Source of the DNA: CABMKH01 sp040797625
Lineage (GTDB): Bacteria; Bacillota; Clostridia; Tissierellales; Tissierellaceae
Direction: 5' to 3'
Length of the DNA stretch: 61,515 nt
Assembly (NCBI GenBank): GCA_052067355.1
Contig: JBQHQH010000015.1
Span: 1 to 61,515 of the forward strand
The notes under the pieces were generated by a model. It worked only from the letters and a program-made list of their open reading frames with translations. It had not been told where the DNA came from and searched no databases. The translations under genes and the position numbers were made by a program. This document shows positions 25,671 to 34,897 of the stretch, one piece after another. Position 1 is the first letter of the stretch; each line of letters opens with the position of its first letter.

Positions 25671-27113
25671 ATGCTTAATTTTGTAGATGGTGATGATAAT
25701 TGCGACATACTTCTCAATATAATGAACAGCTTAGGAGAAGGTGTAAATATAGTTAATAGAGATGGCATACTTCTATATTCAAATAAATTATCAGGAGAGT
25801 ATGTAGATAAAAGGCCTGAAGATATGATAGGTCACCATATATCACAGTTTTATCCACAAGCAGCTTTAATGAATGTCTTGAAAACTGGTAAGTCAATCTA
25901 TTTTGATAATGTAGTTCATGACAATGGACAGATCTATGAAGTAAAAGCCCACCCAATATTCTGTGGTGTAGAGTTGATAGGAGGCTTTGCTGTATTTAAA
26001 GATGTAACTGAGATTAACTTACTAAACAAGAAACTTGAAGAATTGGAAATGAAGATGTTCTCAAATGAGAAGGATGATATCTTTTCACTGATTGTAGGTT
26101 ATGATTGCAGTTTAAGAAGGACTATACAGAAGGCAAAGAGAAGTGTTGGAGCTTTAGGAGGACCTAGACATTCTATAATTACTGGGGAATCAGGGACGGG
26201 GAAGACCATGTTGGCACGTTCAATATATCTATATGCCAAGGATATTGGAGTAGTTAAAAAAGATGCTCCTTTTATTGAGGTAAACTGTGCTCAGTATACA
26301 AATTCTGATATAGCTGCTATGGAGGTATTTGGATGTAATGAAGGAGCTTATACAGGTGCCAAAGATAAAAAGGGGCTATTTGAACTTGCTGATGGTGGAA
26401 TCCTCTTCTTAGATGAAGCCCATACATTAGATCACTATCAAAATCTCCTATTAAAGGTCATTGAATCTGGATATATCAGGAGAATTGGTGGAACAAGAGA
26501 TAGAAAGGTAGATGTAATTGTAATTTCTGCATCTACAAAGAACTTACATCATGTTCTTGTGCCAGAATTATACCAGAGACTAGCACAATATGAACTATTT
26601 CTTCCACCATTGAGGGAAAGGACTATTCGTGAAAAGGAAGAGTTATTAAACACTTTTATAAGGAAATATGAAGATGATACTAAGGAACGATATAATATAG
26701 ATTTGAATGTTAAGTTTACTTCAAAGGTAAAATCTCTGCTTCTTGAAGCTGATTATCCTAGAAATATAAGACAATTTCGAGATATAATCAATGCCAGTAT
26801 AGATTCTGCTGTACCGTTGATAGATCCAAGTTTAGTAAAGACAAGTATTAATACCATAGTTGATATCGATAACTTACCGACTTTAGTAGATGAGATTATC
26901 AATACTAAAGTGCTAGATCAGAAGACATCAGGAGAAAAAGTAGTAGAGGAAATTGTAAGAGACGCCAATATGGTGGATGATATGATAATAGAATTATCAA
27001 ATAATGGACTAGGTCCTAGGAGAATAGCTAATATATTGAATGAAAGAGGAATCGATATAAAGTATTATCAAGTTGCTTATAGATTAAAGAAACAGGAAAA
27101 TGAAACAAAATAG
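25671..27113 (+). CDS. Sigma-54-dependent transcriptional activator (PAS-AAA+-HTH)
   Basis: 480 residues. Residues ~12-118 are a PAS domain (SLGEGVNIVNRDGILLYSN), the probable ligand sensor. The AAA+ domain has Walker A GESGTGKT (172-179), the sigma-54-contacting loop GAYTGA (225-230), and Walker B GGILFLDEAH (242-251). The C-terminal ~35 residues are a helix-turn-helix (GLGPRRIANILNERGIDI) unlike the usual Fis type. GGTGG precedes ATG 25671. It is the last gene of the operon that begins with a -24/-12 promoter, so it most likely activates its own operon when the substrate is present. Confidence 0.92.
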   Translation: MLNFVDGDDNCDILLNIMNSLGEGVNIVNRDGILLYSNKLSGEYVDKRPEDMIGHHISQFYPQAALMNVLKTGKSIYFDNVVHDNGQIYEVKAHPIFCGVELIGGFAVFKDVTEINLLNKKLEELEMKMFSNEKDDIFSLIVGYDCSLRRTIQKAKRSVGALGGPRHSIITGESGTGKTMLARSIYLYAKDIGVVKKDAPFIEVNCAQYTNSDIAAMEVFGCNEGAYTGAKDKKGLFELADGGILFLDEAHTLDHYQNLLLKVIESGYIRRIGGTRDRKVDVIVISASTKNLHHVLVPELYQRLAQYELFLPPLRERTIREKEELLNTFIRKYEDDTKERYNIDLNVKFTSKVKSLLLEADYPRNIRQFRDIINASIDSAVPLIDPSLVKTSINTIVDIDNLPTLVDEIINTKVLDQKTSGEKVVEEIVRDANMVDDMIIELSNNGLGPRRIANILNERGIDIKYYQVAYRLKKQENETK

Positions 27114-27127
27114 CTTACTATCACCTA

Positions 27128-27168
27128 TAAATTAAATTTGTCTTTAAAGACGACAAAATTTTACAAAT
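27128..27168 (+). terminator. Possible weak terminator after the sigma-54 operon
   Basis: AAATTTGTC (27133-27141) can pair with GACAAAATTT (27150-27159) across TTTAAAGAC, followed by TTAC only. A marginal hairpin. Confidence 0.4.
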
Positions 27169-27184
27169 AGATAGATGATTATTG

Positions 27185-27213
27185 TTGCGCTTTAGACATT
27201 TTATTGATACAAT
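27185..27213 (+). promoter_or_regulatory. Sigma-A promoter of the pyruvate:ferredoxin oxidoreductase gene
   Basis: TTGCGC (27185-27190), 17-base spacer, TACAAT (27208-27213). The predicted transcript start (~27220) falls exactly at the start of the leader RNA. Confidence 0.6.
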
Positions 27214-27221
27214 TTTTTGCA

Positions 27222-27294
27222 GAGGGACTTCATTCTTTATGGTGAGATACTTGTTTTTGTAGAAACATTGTACCGTAGAAGGGTTAAAGTCCTC
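27222..27294 (+). ncRNA. Structured leader RNA, copy B (candidate riboswitch-like element)
   Basis: GGGACTT (27224-27230) pairs with AAGTCCTC (27287-27294) to close the element. CTTT..ATGG pairs with CCGTAGAAG inside, and GTTT with AAAC. The outer helix differs from copy A at 12-83, yet pairing is kept, and the loop string AAACATTGTACC is unchanged. It begins at the predicted transcript start and ends about 50 bases before the start codon, leaving room for a regulated RBS. Ligand and mechanism are unknown. Confidence 0.6.
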
Positions 27295-27345
27295 AATTTT
27301 CATGTAGGTTTACAAATCGGAGTTATCATGTTAGGAGGCAAACAA

Positions 27346-30300
27346 ATGAAAAGAACAATGAAGACAATGGATGGTAATACAGCTGCAGCACACGTAGCCT
27401 ATGCGTTTACGGATGTAGCATCAATATATCCAATAACCCCATCCTCAGATATGGCAGAACATGTAGATGCATGGGCAGCCAATGGAAGAAAGAATATATT
27501 TGGACAAGAAGTACTAGTATCAGAACTTCAATCAGAAGCAGGAGCAGCAGGAGCAATGCACGGAACCCTTACATCAGGATCTCTAGCATCAACCTTTACA
27601 GCATCCCAAGGGCTTCTACTTATGATACCAAACATGTATAAGATGGCAGGAGAACTACAACCAGGAGTAATCCACGTAAGTGCCAGAGCATTATCAACTC
27701 ACGCATTGAGCATATTTGGAGACCACCAAGACGTAATGGCAACAAGACAAACAGGATTTGCCATGTTAGCCTCAGGAAGTGTCCAAGAAGTAATGGACCT
27801 AGGAGGAGTAGCTCATCTATCAGCAATAAAAGGAAGAGTACCATTCTTACACTTCTTTGATGGATTTAGGACAAGCCACGAAATCCAAAAGATAGAAGTA
27901 ATGGACTACGAAGAATTTGCAAAACTAGTAGACTATGACGCAATAAGTGCATTTAGAAATAAATACTCTCTAAATCCAGAAAGACCAATAACAAAAGGAA
28001 CAGCACAAAACCCAGACATATACTTCCAAACAACAGAAGCATCAAATCCATTCTACGAAAGAATAGTAGGAATAGTAGAAAACTACATGAAAGAAATAAA
28101 CAAGATAACAGGAAGAGACTACAAGCCATTTAACTACCATGGACATCCAGAAGCAGAAAGAATAATAGTAGCAATGGGCTCAGTAACAGAAACCATAGAA
28201 GAAACAGTAGACTATCTAGTAGAAAAAGGAGAAAAGATAGGACTAATAAAAGTAAGACTATATAGACCATTCTCCAAAGAACACTTCCTAAGAGTATTGC
28301 CAAAGACAGTAAAGAAAATAGCAGTACTAGACAGAACAAAAGAAAAAGGAGCAATAGCAGAACCGCTACATCTAGACGTAACTCACGTATTCTATGACGA
28401 AAAAGAACAACCAATAATAGTAGGAGGAAGATACGGACTAGGCTCAAAAGACACAACACCATCCCAAATCCTAGCAGTATACGAAAACCTAAAATTAGAA
28501 GAACCAAAGAATAGATTCACCATAGGAATAAACGACGACGTAACATACACATCACTAGAAATAAAAGAGACAATAAACACAGAACCAAAAGGAACAATCA
28601 AATGTAAATTCTGGGGATTAGGATCAGACGGAACAGTAGGAGCAAACAAACAAGCCATAAAGATAATCGGAGACGACACAGATATGTATGCACAAGGATA
28701 CTTTGCATACGACAGTAAAAAGTCAGGTGGACTAACAGTATCCCACTTGAGATTTGGACACGAACCAATAAAATCCACATACCTAATATCAGACGCAGAC
28801 TTCATCTCCTGCTCAAAACAATCCTACGTACATCAATACGATCTACTAAAAGGACTAAAAGATGGAGGAATATTCCTACTAAACACACTATGGAATAAAG
28901 AAGAACTAGAAACACATCTACCAGGGAAGATGAAGAGATACATTGCAGAACATAACATCAACTTCTACACAATAAACGCAACAAAGATAGCAGCAGAAGT
29001 AGGACTAGGTGGAAGAACAAACATGGTAATGCAAGCAGCATTCTTTAGACTAGCAGAAGTATTGCCACTAGAAGAAGCAATATCCCATCTAAAGAAATCC
29101 ATAAAAGCAACATATGGTAAAAAAGGCGATCAAATAGTAAACATGAACTATGCAGCAGTAGACAAGGGAATAGAAGCAATAGAAAAAATAGAAATACCAG
29201 AAACATGGAAAGACGTAAAAGACGAAGAAGTAGAACAAAGAGAAGTACCAGAATTCATAGAAAAGATACTACAACCAATAAACAGACAAGAAGGAGACTC
29301 ACTACCGGTAAGTGCCTTCACAGGAAGAGAAGCAGGAGAATTCCCACAAGGAACAGCAGCATACGAAAAGAGAGGAATAGCAGTAGAAGTACCACACTGG
29401 ATAAAAGAAAACTGTATCCAATGTAACCAATGTTCCTACGTATGCCCACACGCAGTAATAAGACCATTCCTACTAGACGAAGAAGAAAAGAAAAACGCAC
29501 CAGAAAGTTTCGAAACAAAGAAAGCAGTAGGAAAAGGCCTAGAAGGATTAGAATACAGAATCCAAATATCAGCCCTAGACTGTACAGGATGTGGAAGCTG
29601 TGCCGACGTATGTCCAGCAAAGAATAAAGCATTAGAAATGAAACCATTCGCAGAAGAATACGAAGTACAAAGCGAAAACTGGGAATACGCAATGACAGTA
29701 AAAGCAAAGACAGATCTAATGGACGAATACAGCGTAAAAGGAAGTCAGTTCCAAGAACCATTACTACAATTCTCAGGAGCATGTGCAGGATGTGGAGAAA
29801 CACCATATGCAAAACTAATCACACAACTATATGGAGATAGAATGCTAATATCCAACGCATCAGGTTGTTCATCAATCTGGGGAGGATCAGCACCAACAAC
29901 AACCTTCTGTCAAAACCAAGAAGGCAAAGGACCAGCATGGGCAAGCTCCCTATTTGAAGACAACGCAGAATATGGATACGGAATGGCATTAGGAATAAGA
30001 AAGACAAGAGAAAAGATCAGACTATTGATGGAAGAATTCCTTGGATTAAACATAGACACAGACCTAAACGAATACTTTAAACAATGGATAGACGGAATAA
30101 AAGATCCAAAAGAATCCAAAAAAGCAACAGGAATGATATTACCAAGATTAGAAAAAGAAGTAGACAACGAAAGAGGAAACGAGATCCTAAAAGAGATCTA
30201 CGACAGAAAAGACTATCTAATCAAAAAATCCGTATGGGTATTCGGAGGAGACGGTTGGGCATATGATATAGGGTATGGAGGACTAGACCATGTACTAGCA

Positions 30301-30876
30301 TCAGGAGAAGACATAAACGTACTAGTAATGGATACAGAAGTATACTCCAACACAGGAGGTCAATCCTCAAAATCAACTCCAACAGCAGCAGTAGCAAAAT
30401 TCGCAGCTTCAGGTAAAAAGATAAGAAAGAAAGACCTAGGACTGATGATGGCAACATATGGCTATGTATATGTAGCTCAAGTAGCCATGGGAGCAAATAT
30501 GAATCAATTGATAAAAGCATTAAAAGAAGCAGAATCCTATGATGGACCATCCATAGTAATAGCCTATGCACCATGTATAAATCATGGAATAAGAGTAGGA
30601 ATGGGAAAATCCATAGCACAAGAAAAACTAGCAGTAGAAACAGGATACTGGCATCTATATAGATTCGACCCAAGATTGACAGAAGAAGGAAAGAATCCAT
30701 TCATGCTAGATTCCAAAGAACCAACAAAGCCATTTATGGACTTCATAAACTCAGAAGTAAGATATACATCCTTGAGAAAGTCCTTCCCAGAAATAGCAGA
30801 TGAGCTATTCGAAGAGGCAGAAAAGAATGCTAAGATTAGATATGAATCTTACAAGAGAATGGCAGGACAAATGTAA
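27346..30876 (+). CDS. nifJ: Pyruvate:ferredoxin (flavodoxin) oxidoreductase, single-chain
   Basis: 1176 residues, the usual length of the homodimeric enzyme. Domains in order: pyruvate-binding domain (GNTAAAHVAYAFTDVASIYPITPSS), domain II and gamma domain, two 4Fe-4S ferredoxin clusters (CIQCNQCSYVCPHA; CTGCGSCADVCPA), and the TPP domain (GACAGCGETPYAKL; FGGDGWAYDIGYGGLDHVLA). It oxidises pyruvate to acetyl-CoA and reduces ferredoxin. AGGAGG before ATG 27346 sets the start. Codon use in the central ~2.5 kb is strongly biased to A- and C-ending codons, unlike neighbours, as expected of a very highly expressed gene. Confidence 0.97.
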   Translation: MKRTMKTMDGNTAAAHVAYAFTDVASIYPITPSSDMAEHVDAWAANGRKNIFGQEVLVSELQSEAGAAGAMHGTLTSGSLASTFTASQGLLLMIPNMYKMAGELQPGVIHVSARALSTHALSIFGDHQDVMATRQTGFAMLASGSVQEVMDLGGVAHLSAIKGRVPFLHFFDGFRTSHEIQKIEVMDYEEFAKLVDYDAISAFRNKYSLNPERPITKGTAQNPDIYFQTTEASNPFYERIVGIVENYMKEINKITGRDYKPFNYHGHPEAERIIVAMGSVTETIEETVDYLVEKGEKIGLIKVRLYRPFSKEHFLRVLPKTVKKIAVLDRTKEKGAIAEPLHLDVTHVFYDEKEQPIIVGGRYGLGSKDTTPSQILAVYENLKLEEPKNRFTIGINDDVTYTSLEIKETINTEPKGTIKCKFWGLGSDGTVGANKQAIKIIGDDTDMYAQGYFAYDSKKSGGLTVSHLRFGHEPIKSTYLISDADFISCSKQSYVHQYDLLKGLKDGGIFLLNTLWNKEELETHLPGKMKRYIAEHNINFYTINATKIAAEVGLGGRTNMVMQAAFFRLAEVLPLEEAISHLKKSIKATYGKKGDQIVNMNYAAVDKGIEAIEKIEIPETWKDVKDEEVEQREVPEFIEKILQPINRQEGDSLPVSAFTGREAGEFPQGTAAYEKRGIAVEVPHWIKENCIQCNQCSYVCPHAVIRPFLLDEEEKKNAPESFETKKAVGKGLEGLEYRIQISALDCTGCGSCADVCPAKNKALEMKPFAEEYEVQSENWEYAMTVKAKTDLMDEYSVKGSQFQEPLLQFSGACAGCGETPYAKLITQLYGDRMLISNASGCSSIWGGSAPTTTFCQNQEGKGPAWASSLFEDNAEYGYGMALGIRKTREKIRLLMEEFLGLNIDTDLNEYFKQWIDGIKDPKESKKATGMILPRLEKEVDNERGNEILKEIYDRKDYLIKKSVWVFGGDGWAYDIGYGGLDHVLASGEDINVLVMDTEVYSNTGGQSSKSTPTAAVAKFAASGKKIRKKDLGLMMATYGYVYVAQVAMGANMNQLIKALKEAESYDGPSIVIAYAPCINHGIRVGMGKSIAQEKLAVETGYWHLYRFDPRLTEEGKNPFMLDSKEPTKPFMDFINSEVRYTSLRKSFPEIADELFEEAEKNAKIRYESYKRMAGQM

Positions 30877-30890
30877 TAACTAAGTATATA

Positions 30891-30932
30891 GCAAACCTTT
30901 GATAATTAATTATCAAAGGTTTGCTATTAATA
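30891..30932 (+). terminator. Rho-independent terminator of the oxidoreductase gene
   Basis: A perfect 34-base palindrome (30891-30924, outer GCAAACC/GGTTTGC) is followed by TATTAATAATT. Because the next gene starts 30 bases later, some read-through is possible. Confidence 0.8.
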
Positions 30933-30954
30933 ATTGATGTTTAGGAGTGAAAAC

Positions 30955-31476
30955 ATGATCAAAGATTGGGAAAGATGTGTTGAATTTCATGGACATGAAT
31001 GTCCGGGCTTGGCAATAGGATTTAAAGTCAGTGAAGCAGCAAGAAAGAAGTTGGGAATTAGTTTTGCTAAAGATGAGGAAGTAGTATGCGTTACGGAAAA
31101 CGATGCCTGTGGAGTAGATGCTATTCAAGTATTGACAGGTTGTACTTTTGGAAAAGGCAATTTGATATATAGGGGAACTGGAAAAAGTGCCTATAGTTTC
31201 TTTGTAAGATCAACAGGAGAAAGTTTAAGAATAGTCTTTAAGACTATAGAAGGTGAAATGAGTAGAGAAGAGAGACAGGAGTATATATTGAACAGTGATA
31301 TAGAAGATCTATTTATATTTTCAAAACCTACATATGAATTACCAAAAATAGCAAGATTATTTACTACTGTAATATGCGAAGAGTGCGGGGAAGGGGCACC
31401 TGAACATAAGATTAGACTACAACAAGGTAAAAAGGTATGCCTGGATTGTTTCAAAGAGTATAGCAGAGGTCTTTAA
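30955..31476 (+). CDS. FmdE-family metal-binding protein
   Basis: 173 residues. The FmdE core CVEFHGHECPGLAIGFKVSEAA (residues ~8-29) has the conserved His-Gly-His-x-Cys-Pro, and ENDACGVDAIQVLTGCTFGKGN follows with two more cysteines. The C-terminal ~45 residues form a four-cysteine zinc-ribbon-like unit (CEECGEGAPEH ... KVCLDC). FmdE-like proteins outside methanogens are uncharacterised but often adjoin metal transport genes. It is the first gene of the run that includes a nickel-type ABC transporter and the lar genes; I infer metal sensing, storage or delivery. AGGAG decides ATG 30955. Confidence 0.85.
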   Translation: MIKDWERCVEFHGHECPGLAIGFKVSEAARKKLGISFAKDEEVVCVTENDACGVDAIQVLTGCTFGKGNLIYRGTGKSAYSFFVRSTGESLRIVFKTIEGEMSREERQEYILNSDIEDLFIFSKPTYELPKIARLFTTVICEECGEGAPEHKIRLQQGKKVCLDCFKEYSRGL

Positions 31477-31504
31477 AATCAATATTATGATTGGAGATGG
31501 TAGA

Positions 31505-33085
31505 ATGAAACTAAAAAGCAAAGATATTCTTATATTGATGCTAGTAGGGATAATGCTTTTATCTGGCTGTAGTACACCAGTAGAAGAAAAAGAGATATTG
31601 GCAAATAATGATGATGGCAATGGATATAAGCTAGAAACCTTAAAGTTAGAAGGTGGAAGGGATTGGGGCATGTCAAATCCATTCTTACAAGACCCTAGAG
31701 GACCAGGTACAGGTAAAGTAAAGTTGGTATTTGACTCTCTACTAGAAGCAGATGAAAATGGAATCATAGCATGGTTAGCTAAAGAATGGAACATAGATGA
31801 AAATATATATACATTTAAGATCTGTGAGAATGCATATTTCCATGATGGAAAACCAGTAACCACAGAGGATATAGGATTTTCCATAGATTATTATAGAGAA
31901 TATCCACCTATAAACAATGTATTAGGTTCAAAAGAACAGAGTATAGTTAAGTCCTATGAAGTAGTTGACAATACTACTATAAAGATAGAAGTAAAAGAAG
32001 TATATGCAGATACATTGACTAAGCTAGGTTCCTTCTTGATACTACCTAAACATATCTGGGAAAATATAGATGATCCCTATACTTACACAGAAGATGATGC
32101 TTTTATAGGATCAGGACCGTATAGATGGAGTCAATATGATAGTGCTACAGGAAGTTATGAATTTATTGCTTTTGATAAATACTATGGTCTTAAACCAGTA
32201 ACAGAGAGGATTTTATTTGTACCAGTAAGTGATTCGATACTTGCATTTGAAAATAAAGAAATAGATATTACAGATGTACCAGCAGATTTAGTGGATAAAT
32301 ACAGAGAAGACTCTAATATAGGTATGATATCTAAGGACAATGATATGGGATATAAACTTCTCATAAATATGGAGAAGTTACCAGAATTTAAGGATTTAGA
32401 GATGAGAAAATTCATATATAATGGGATCAATAGACAGGGCATAGTAGATAAGGTATTCAGAGGCTTAGGTAGTGTAGGAAGTGCAGGATATGTACCTGTA
32501 ACCAATAGATTCTATAATCCAGAAGTAGTTGAATATGAATATAGTTTAGAAGAAGCAAAGAAAATCTTAGGAGATATAGATATAGATGTAGAATTACTAT
32601 CATCTAATTCAGACAAAGACATAAAGATATCAGAGCTTATAAAAAGTGATCTTGAAGCAGCAGGAATGAAGATAAACGTATTAGCTACAGATGGGAAAGT
32701 AAGAGATGAAAAGGTATTCGATGGAGATTATGAATTTGCCTTAGTAGGAAATGGTGGATGGGGTCGAACACCAGATTATCTTAGAACTCTATATTCATCA
32801 AAATCTAAATTCACAGTAAAAAACCCACATGGAATGGGAGCATTAGGATACGATAACGAATTGATTACAGAACTTGCAGAAAAACAGTTATATGAACTTG
32901 ACTTTAATGAGAGAATGGAGATATTTAAAGAACTTCAATTGGAAATAAGTAAAGAGATACCAATAGTTGTATTGGCAACTGAATCTAGTAATGTAATGTT
33001 TAGAAAAGATTATTATAATGGCTGGACAAAGACATATGATTATCAACAATTAGAACAGAATAGACTATCATATGTGGAAAAGTAG
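31505..33085 (+). CDS. ABC transporter substrate-binding lipoprotein (nickel/peptide type)
   Basis: 526 residues; lipobox LLSGC with lipid cysteine C22. It belongs to the oligopeptide/nickel binding-protein family 5 (KICENAYFHDGKPVTTEDIGFSIDYYRE). Its neighbours (FmdE-like protein, larE-larB-larC) point to nickel rather than peptide, but I cannot see a metal site that settles it. GGAGATGG upstream supports ATG 31505. Confidence 0.85.
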   Translation: MKLKSKDILILMLVGIMLLSGCSTPVEEKEILANNDDGNGYKLETLKLEGGRDWGMSNPFLQDPRGPGTGKVKLVFDSLLEADENGIIAWLAKEWNIDENIYTFKICENAYFHDGKPVTTEDIGFSIDYYREYPPINNVLGSKEQSIVKSYEVVDNTTIKIEVKEVYADTLTKLGSFLILPKHIWENIDDPYTYTEDDAFIGSGPYRWSQYDSATGSYEFIAFDKYYGLKPVTERILFVPVSDSILAFENKEIDITDVPADLVDKYREDSNIGMISKDNDMGYKLLINMEKLPEFKDLEMRKFIYNGINRQGIVDKVFRGLGSVGSAGYVPVTNRFYNPEVVEYEYSLEEAKKILGDIDIDVELLSSNSDKDIKISELIKSDLEAAGMKINVLATDGKVRDEKVFDGDYEFALVGNGGWGRTPDYLRTLYSSKSKFTVKNPHGMGALGYDNELITELAEKQLYELDFNERMEIFKELQLEISKEIPIVVLATESSNVMFRKDYYNGWTKTYDYQQLEQNRLSYVEK

Positions 33086-33103
33086 AAGCAAAAGAGGTAT
33101 GTT

Positions 33104-33913
33104 ATGAACAGGAGGATAAAAGTATATACAACAATTTTAGTAATATTGACCATTATATTTCTATATGGGAAATACTTGTATCCTCAAAGTGCTACCATAC
33201 CTTCAGGAGCTTCCCTTGAACCTCCATCCAGAGAACATATATTGGGTACTGATGACCTAGGATTAGATATATTTGCTCAATTGTCAAGAGGATACTTTAC
33301 AAGTATATTCATAGGGATAATATCAGCGACTATATCCTTTCTAGTAGGTGGACTATTAGGTGTGTTATCAGGTTATGTAGGAGGGGGAATAGACTTTTTT
33401 ATTAGTTTTTTAATAAACCTATTTCTATCTATGCCACAAATACCAATAATGATAGTCATAGGAGCCTTTTTAGGACAAAGTCTATGGAATATAGTATTTG
33501 TAGTAAGCCTATTTTCATGGAGCTATATAGCAAAGATTATAAGGGCAAAGACTATACAGATAAAAAATAATGAGTATATATTGCTGTCTAGAAGTTATGG
33601 AGGTAGTTTTTTCTATATCTTTAAAAACCATATGTTTCAGGAGATATTTCCAATCCTGCTAATTAACTCCATAGCAGTCATAGGACGAGCTATAGTACAA
33701 GAATCATCTCTAGCATTTTTAGGTCTATCAGATCCTCTATCAAAATCTTGGGGATTGATGATTCAAAGAGTAATAAACTTCAATGGAATCTATTTTACAA
33801 GGTTTTGGACTTGGTGGTTACTACCACCATTATTATCATTGATGATAGTGATATATTGTATTAGGATGATATCTAGAGAAATAGAAAATATTATTACCTT
33901 AGAAAGTGATTAA
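33104..33913 (+). CDS. ABC transporter permease (DppC/NikC family)
   Basis: 269 residues with the family signature EHILGTDDLGLDIFAQLSRGYFTSIFIG near the N-terminus and the EAA-type loop KNHMFQEIFPILLINS. About six membrane helices. It forms the channel with the next gene product. AGAGGT precedes the ATG, 18 bases after the binding-protein gene. Confidence 0.9.
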   Translation: MNRRIKVYTTILVILTIIFLYGKYLYPQSATIPSGASLEPPSREHILGTDDLGLDIFAQLSRGYFTSIFIGIISATISFLVGGLLGVLSGYVGGGIDFFISFLINLFLSMPQIPIMIVIGAFLGQSLWNIVFVVSLFSWSYIAKIIRAKTIQIKNNEYILLSRSYGGSFFYIFKNHMFQEIFPILLINSIAVIGRAIVQESSLAFLGLSDPLSKSWGLMIQRVINFNGIYFTRFWTWWLLPPLLSLMIVIYCIRMISREIENIITLESD

Positions 33914-33930
33914 AGATATAGAGTGATACT

Positions 33931-34890
33931 ATGAAAAAAAGAATTGGAATATTAATATTGTCTTTCATAATTATATATATTGCAAATTTTTATATACCAA
34001 GGTTTATGCCAGGAGATCCTTTTTCTCATTCAGAAAGTATATCGGGAAATGAGATGGGTGGTTTAAGTATTGAAGATATAGAGAGGATGAAGGCATACTA
34101 TGGTCTTGATAAGCCAATTAATCAACAATTTGCAGATACAGTTAAAGCTAATATAAGGTTTGACTTTGGAAACAGCATACTATATAAAAAACCAGTAGTA
34201 GAGATTATATCAAAGGGGCTTCCATGGACTTTTTATATCATGTTTTTTACCCTTATGATCAGTCTACTAATAGGAGTCTTCACAGCTATTTTAGGAATAT
34301 ATAATCCAAAGTTAAATCGTGTAATTCATAGAATAATGACATCTGTATGTGAGGTGCCTCCATTTATAGTAGGAATATTGCTATTATTTTTAATAGCAGC
34401 AAAAGTAAAGTGGATACCCCTATCTGGGAACCTTACACCTTTCAAGAAATATACAGATAGAATGGACTATATAAAAGATGTACTCGTCCATGGATTGATG
34501 CCAATTAGTACTTTAGTGATTATAAATACACCGAGATTTTATTTTACAGCAGTATCGAGTTTTAAAACCATATTAAATAAGCAATATATAGAAAATGCAC
34601 ATTCCAAAGGTTTAAGTAAGAGGAGAATACTAATAAAATATATCTTGCTAAATGCTGTTTTGCCAATCATTTCAAAGTTCTTTCTGAGTGTTGGAAATGC
34701 CATAGGAGCTACTATGGTTGTAGAGAATGTATTTGCATATCCAGGATTGGGAAAGGTCTTGCGAGATGCAGTAGTATTTAGAGACTTTATCTTAATTCAG
34801 GGAATATTTTTAGTATCAACTACTACAGTATTGATTAGTTCCTTTATTTCAGATTGTATTACTGAATTTATAGCAAAATACAATACATAA
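33931..34890 (+). CDS. ABC transporter permease (DppB/NikB family)
   Basis: 319 residues, six helices. PRFMPGDPF at the start, the YGLDKPINQQF region, RFDFGNSILYKKPV and the C-terminal GATMVVENVFAYPGLGKVLRDAV are characteristic. Gene order C then B is the reverse of the common arrangement. The following 278 bases carry a large inverted repeat before the ATPase gene. Confidence 0.9.
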   Translation: MKKRIGILILSFIIIYIANFYIPRFMPGDPFSHSESISGNEMGGLSIEDIERMKAYYGLDKPINQQFADTVKANIRFDFGNSILYKKPVVEIISKGLPWTFYIMFFTLMISLLIGVFTAILGIYNPKLNRVIHRIMTSVCEVPPFIVGILLLFLIAAKVKWIPLSGNLTPFKKYTDRMDYIKDVLVHGLMPISTLVIINTPRFYFTAVSSFKTILNKQYIENAHSKGLSKRRILIKYILLNAVLPIISKFFLSVGNAIGATMVVENVFAYPGLGKVLRDAVVFRDFILIQGIFLVSTTTVLISSFISDCITEFIAKYNT

Positions 34891-34897
34891 GGGGTTA

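Noticed and set aside
28130..30700. Long open frames on the minus strand inside the pyruvate:ferredoxin oxidoreductase gene
   Set aside because: They are Leu/Ile/Ser-rich shadows caused by the gene's A/C-ending codon bias and have no RBS or family motifs.
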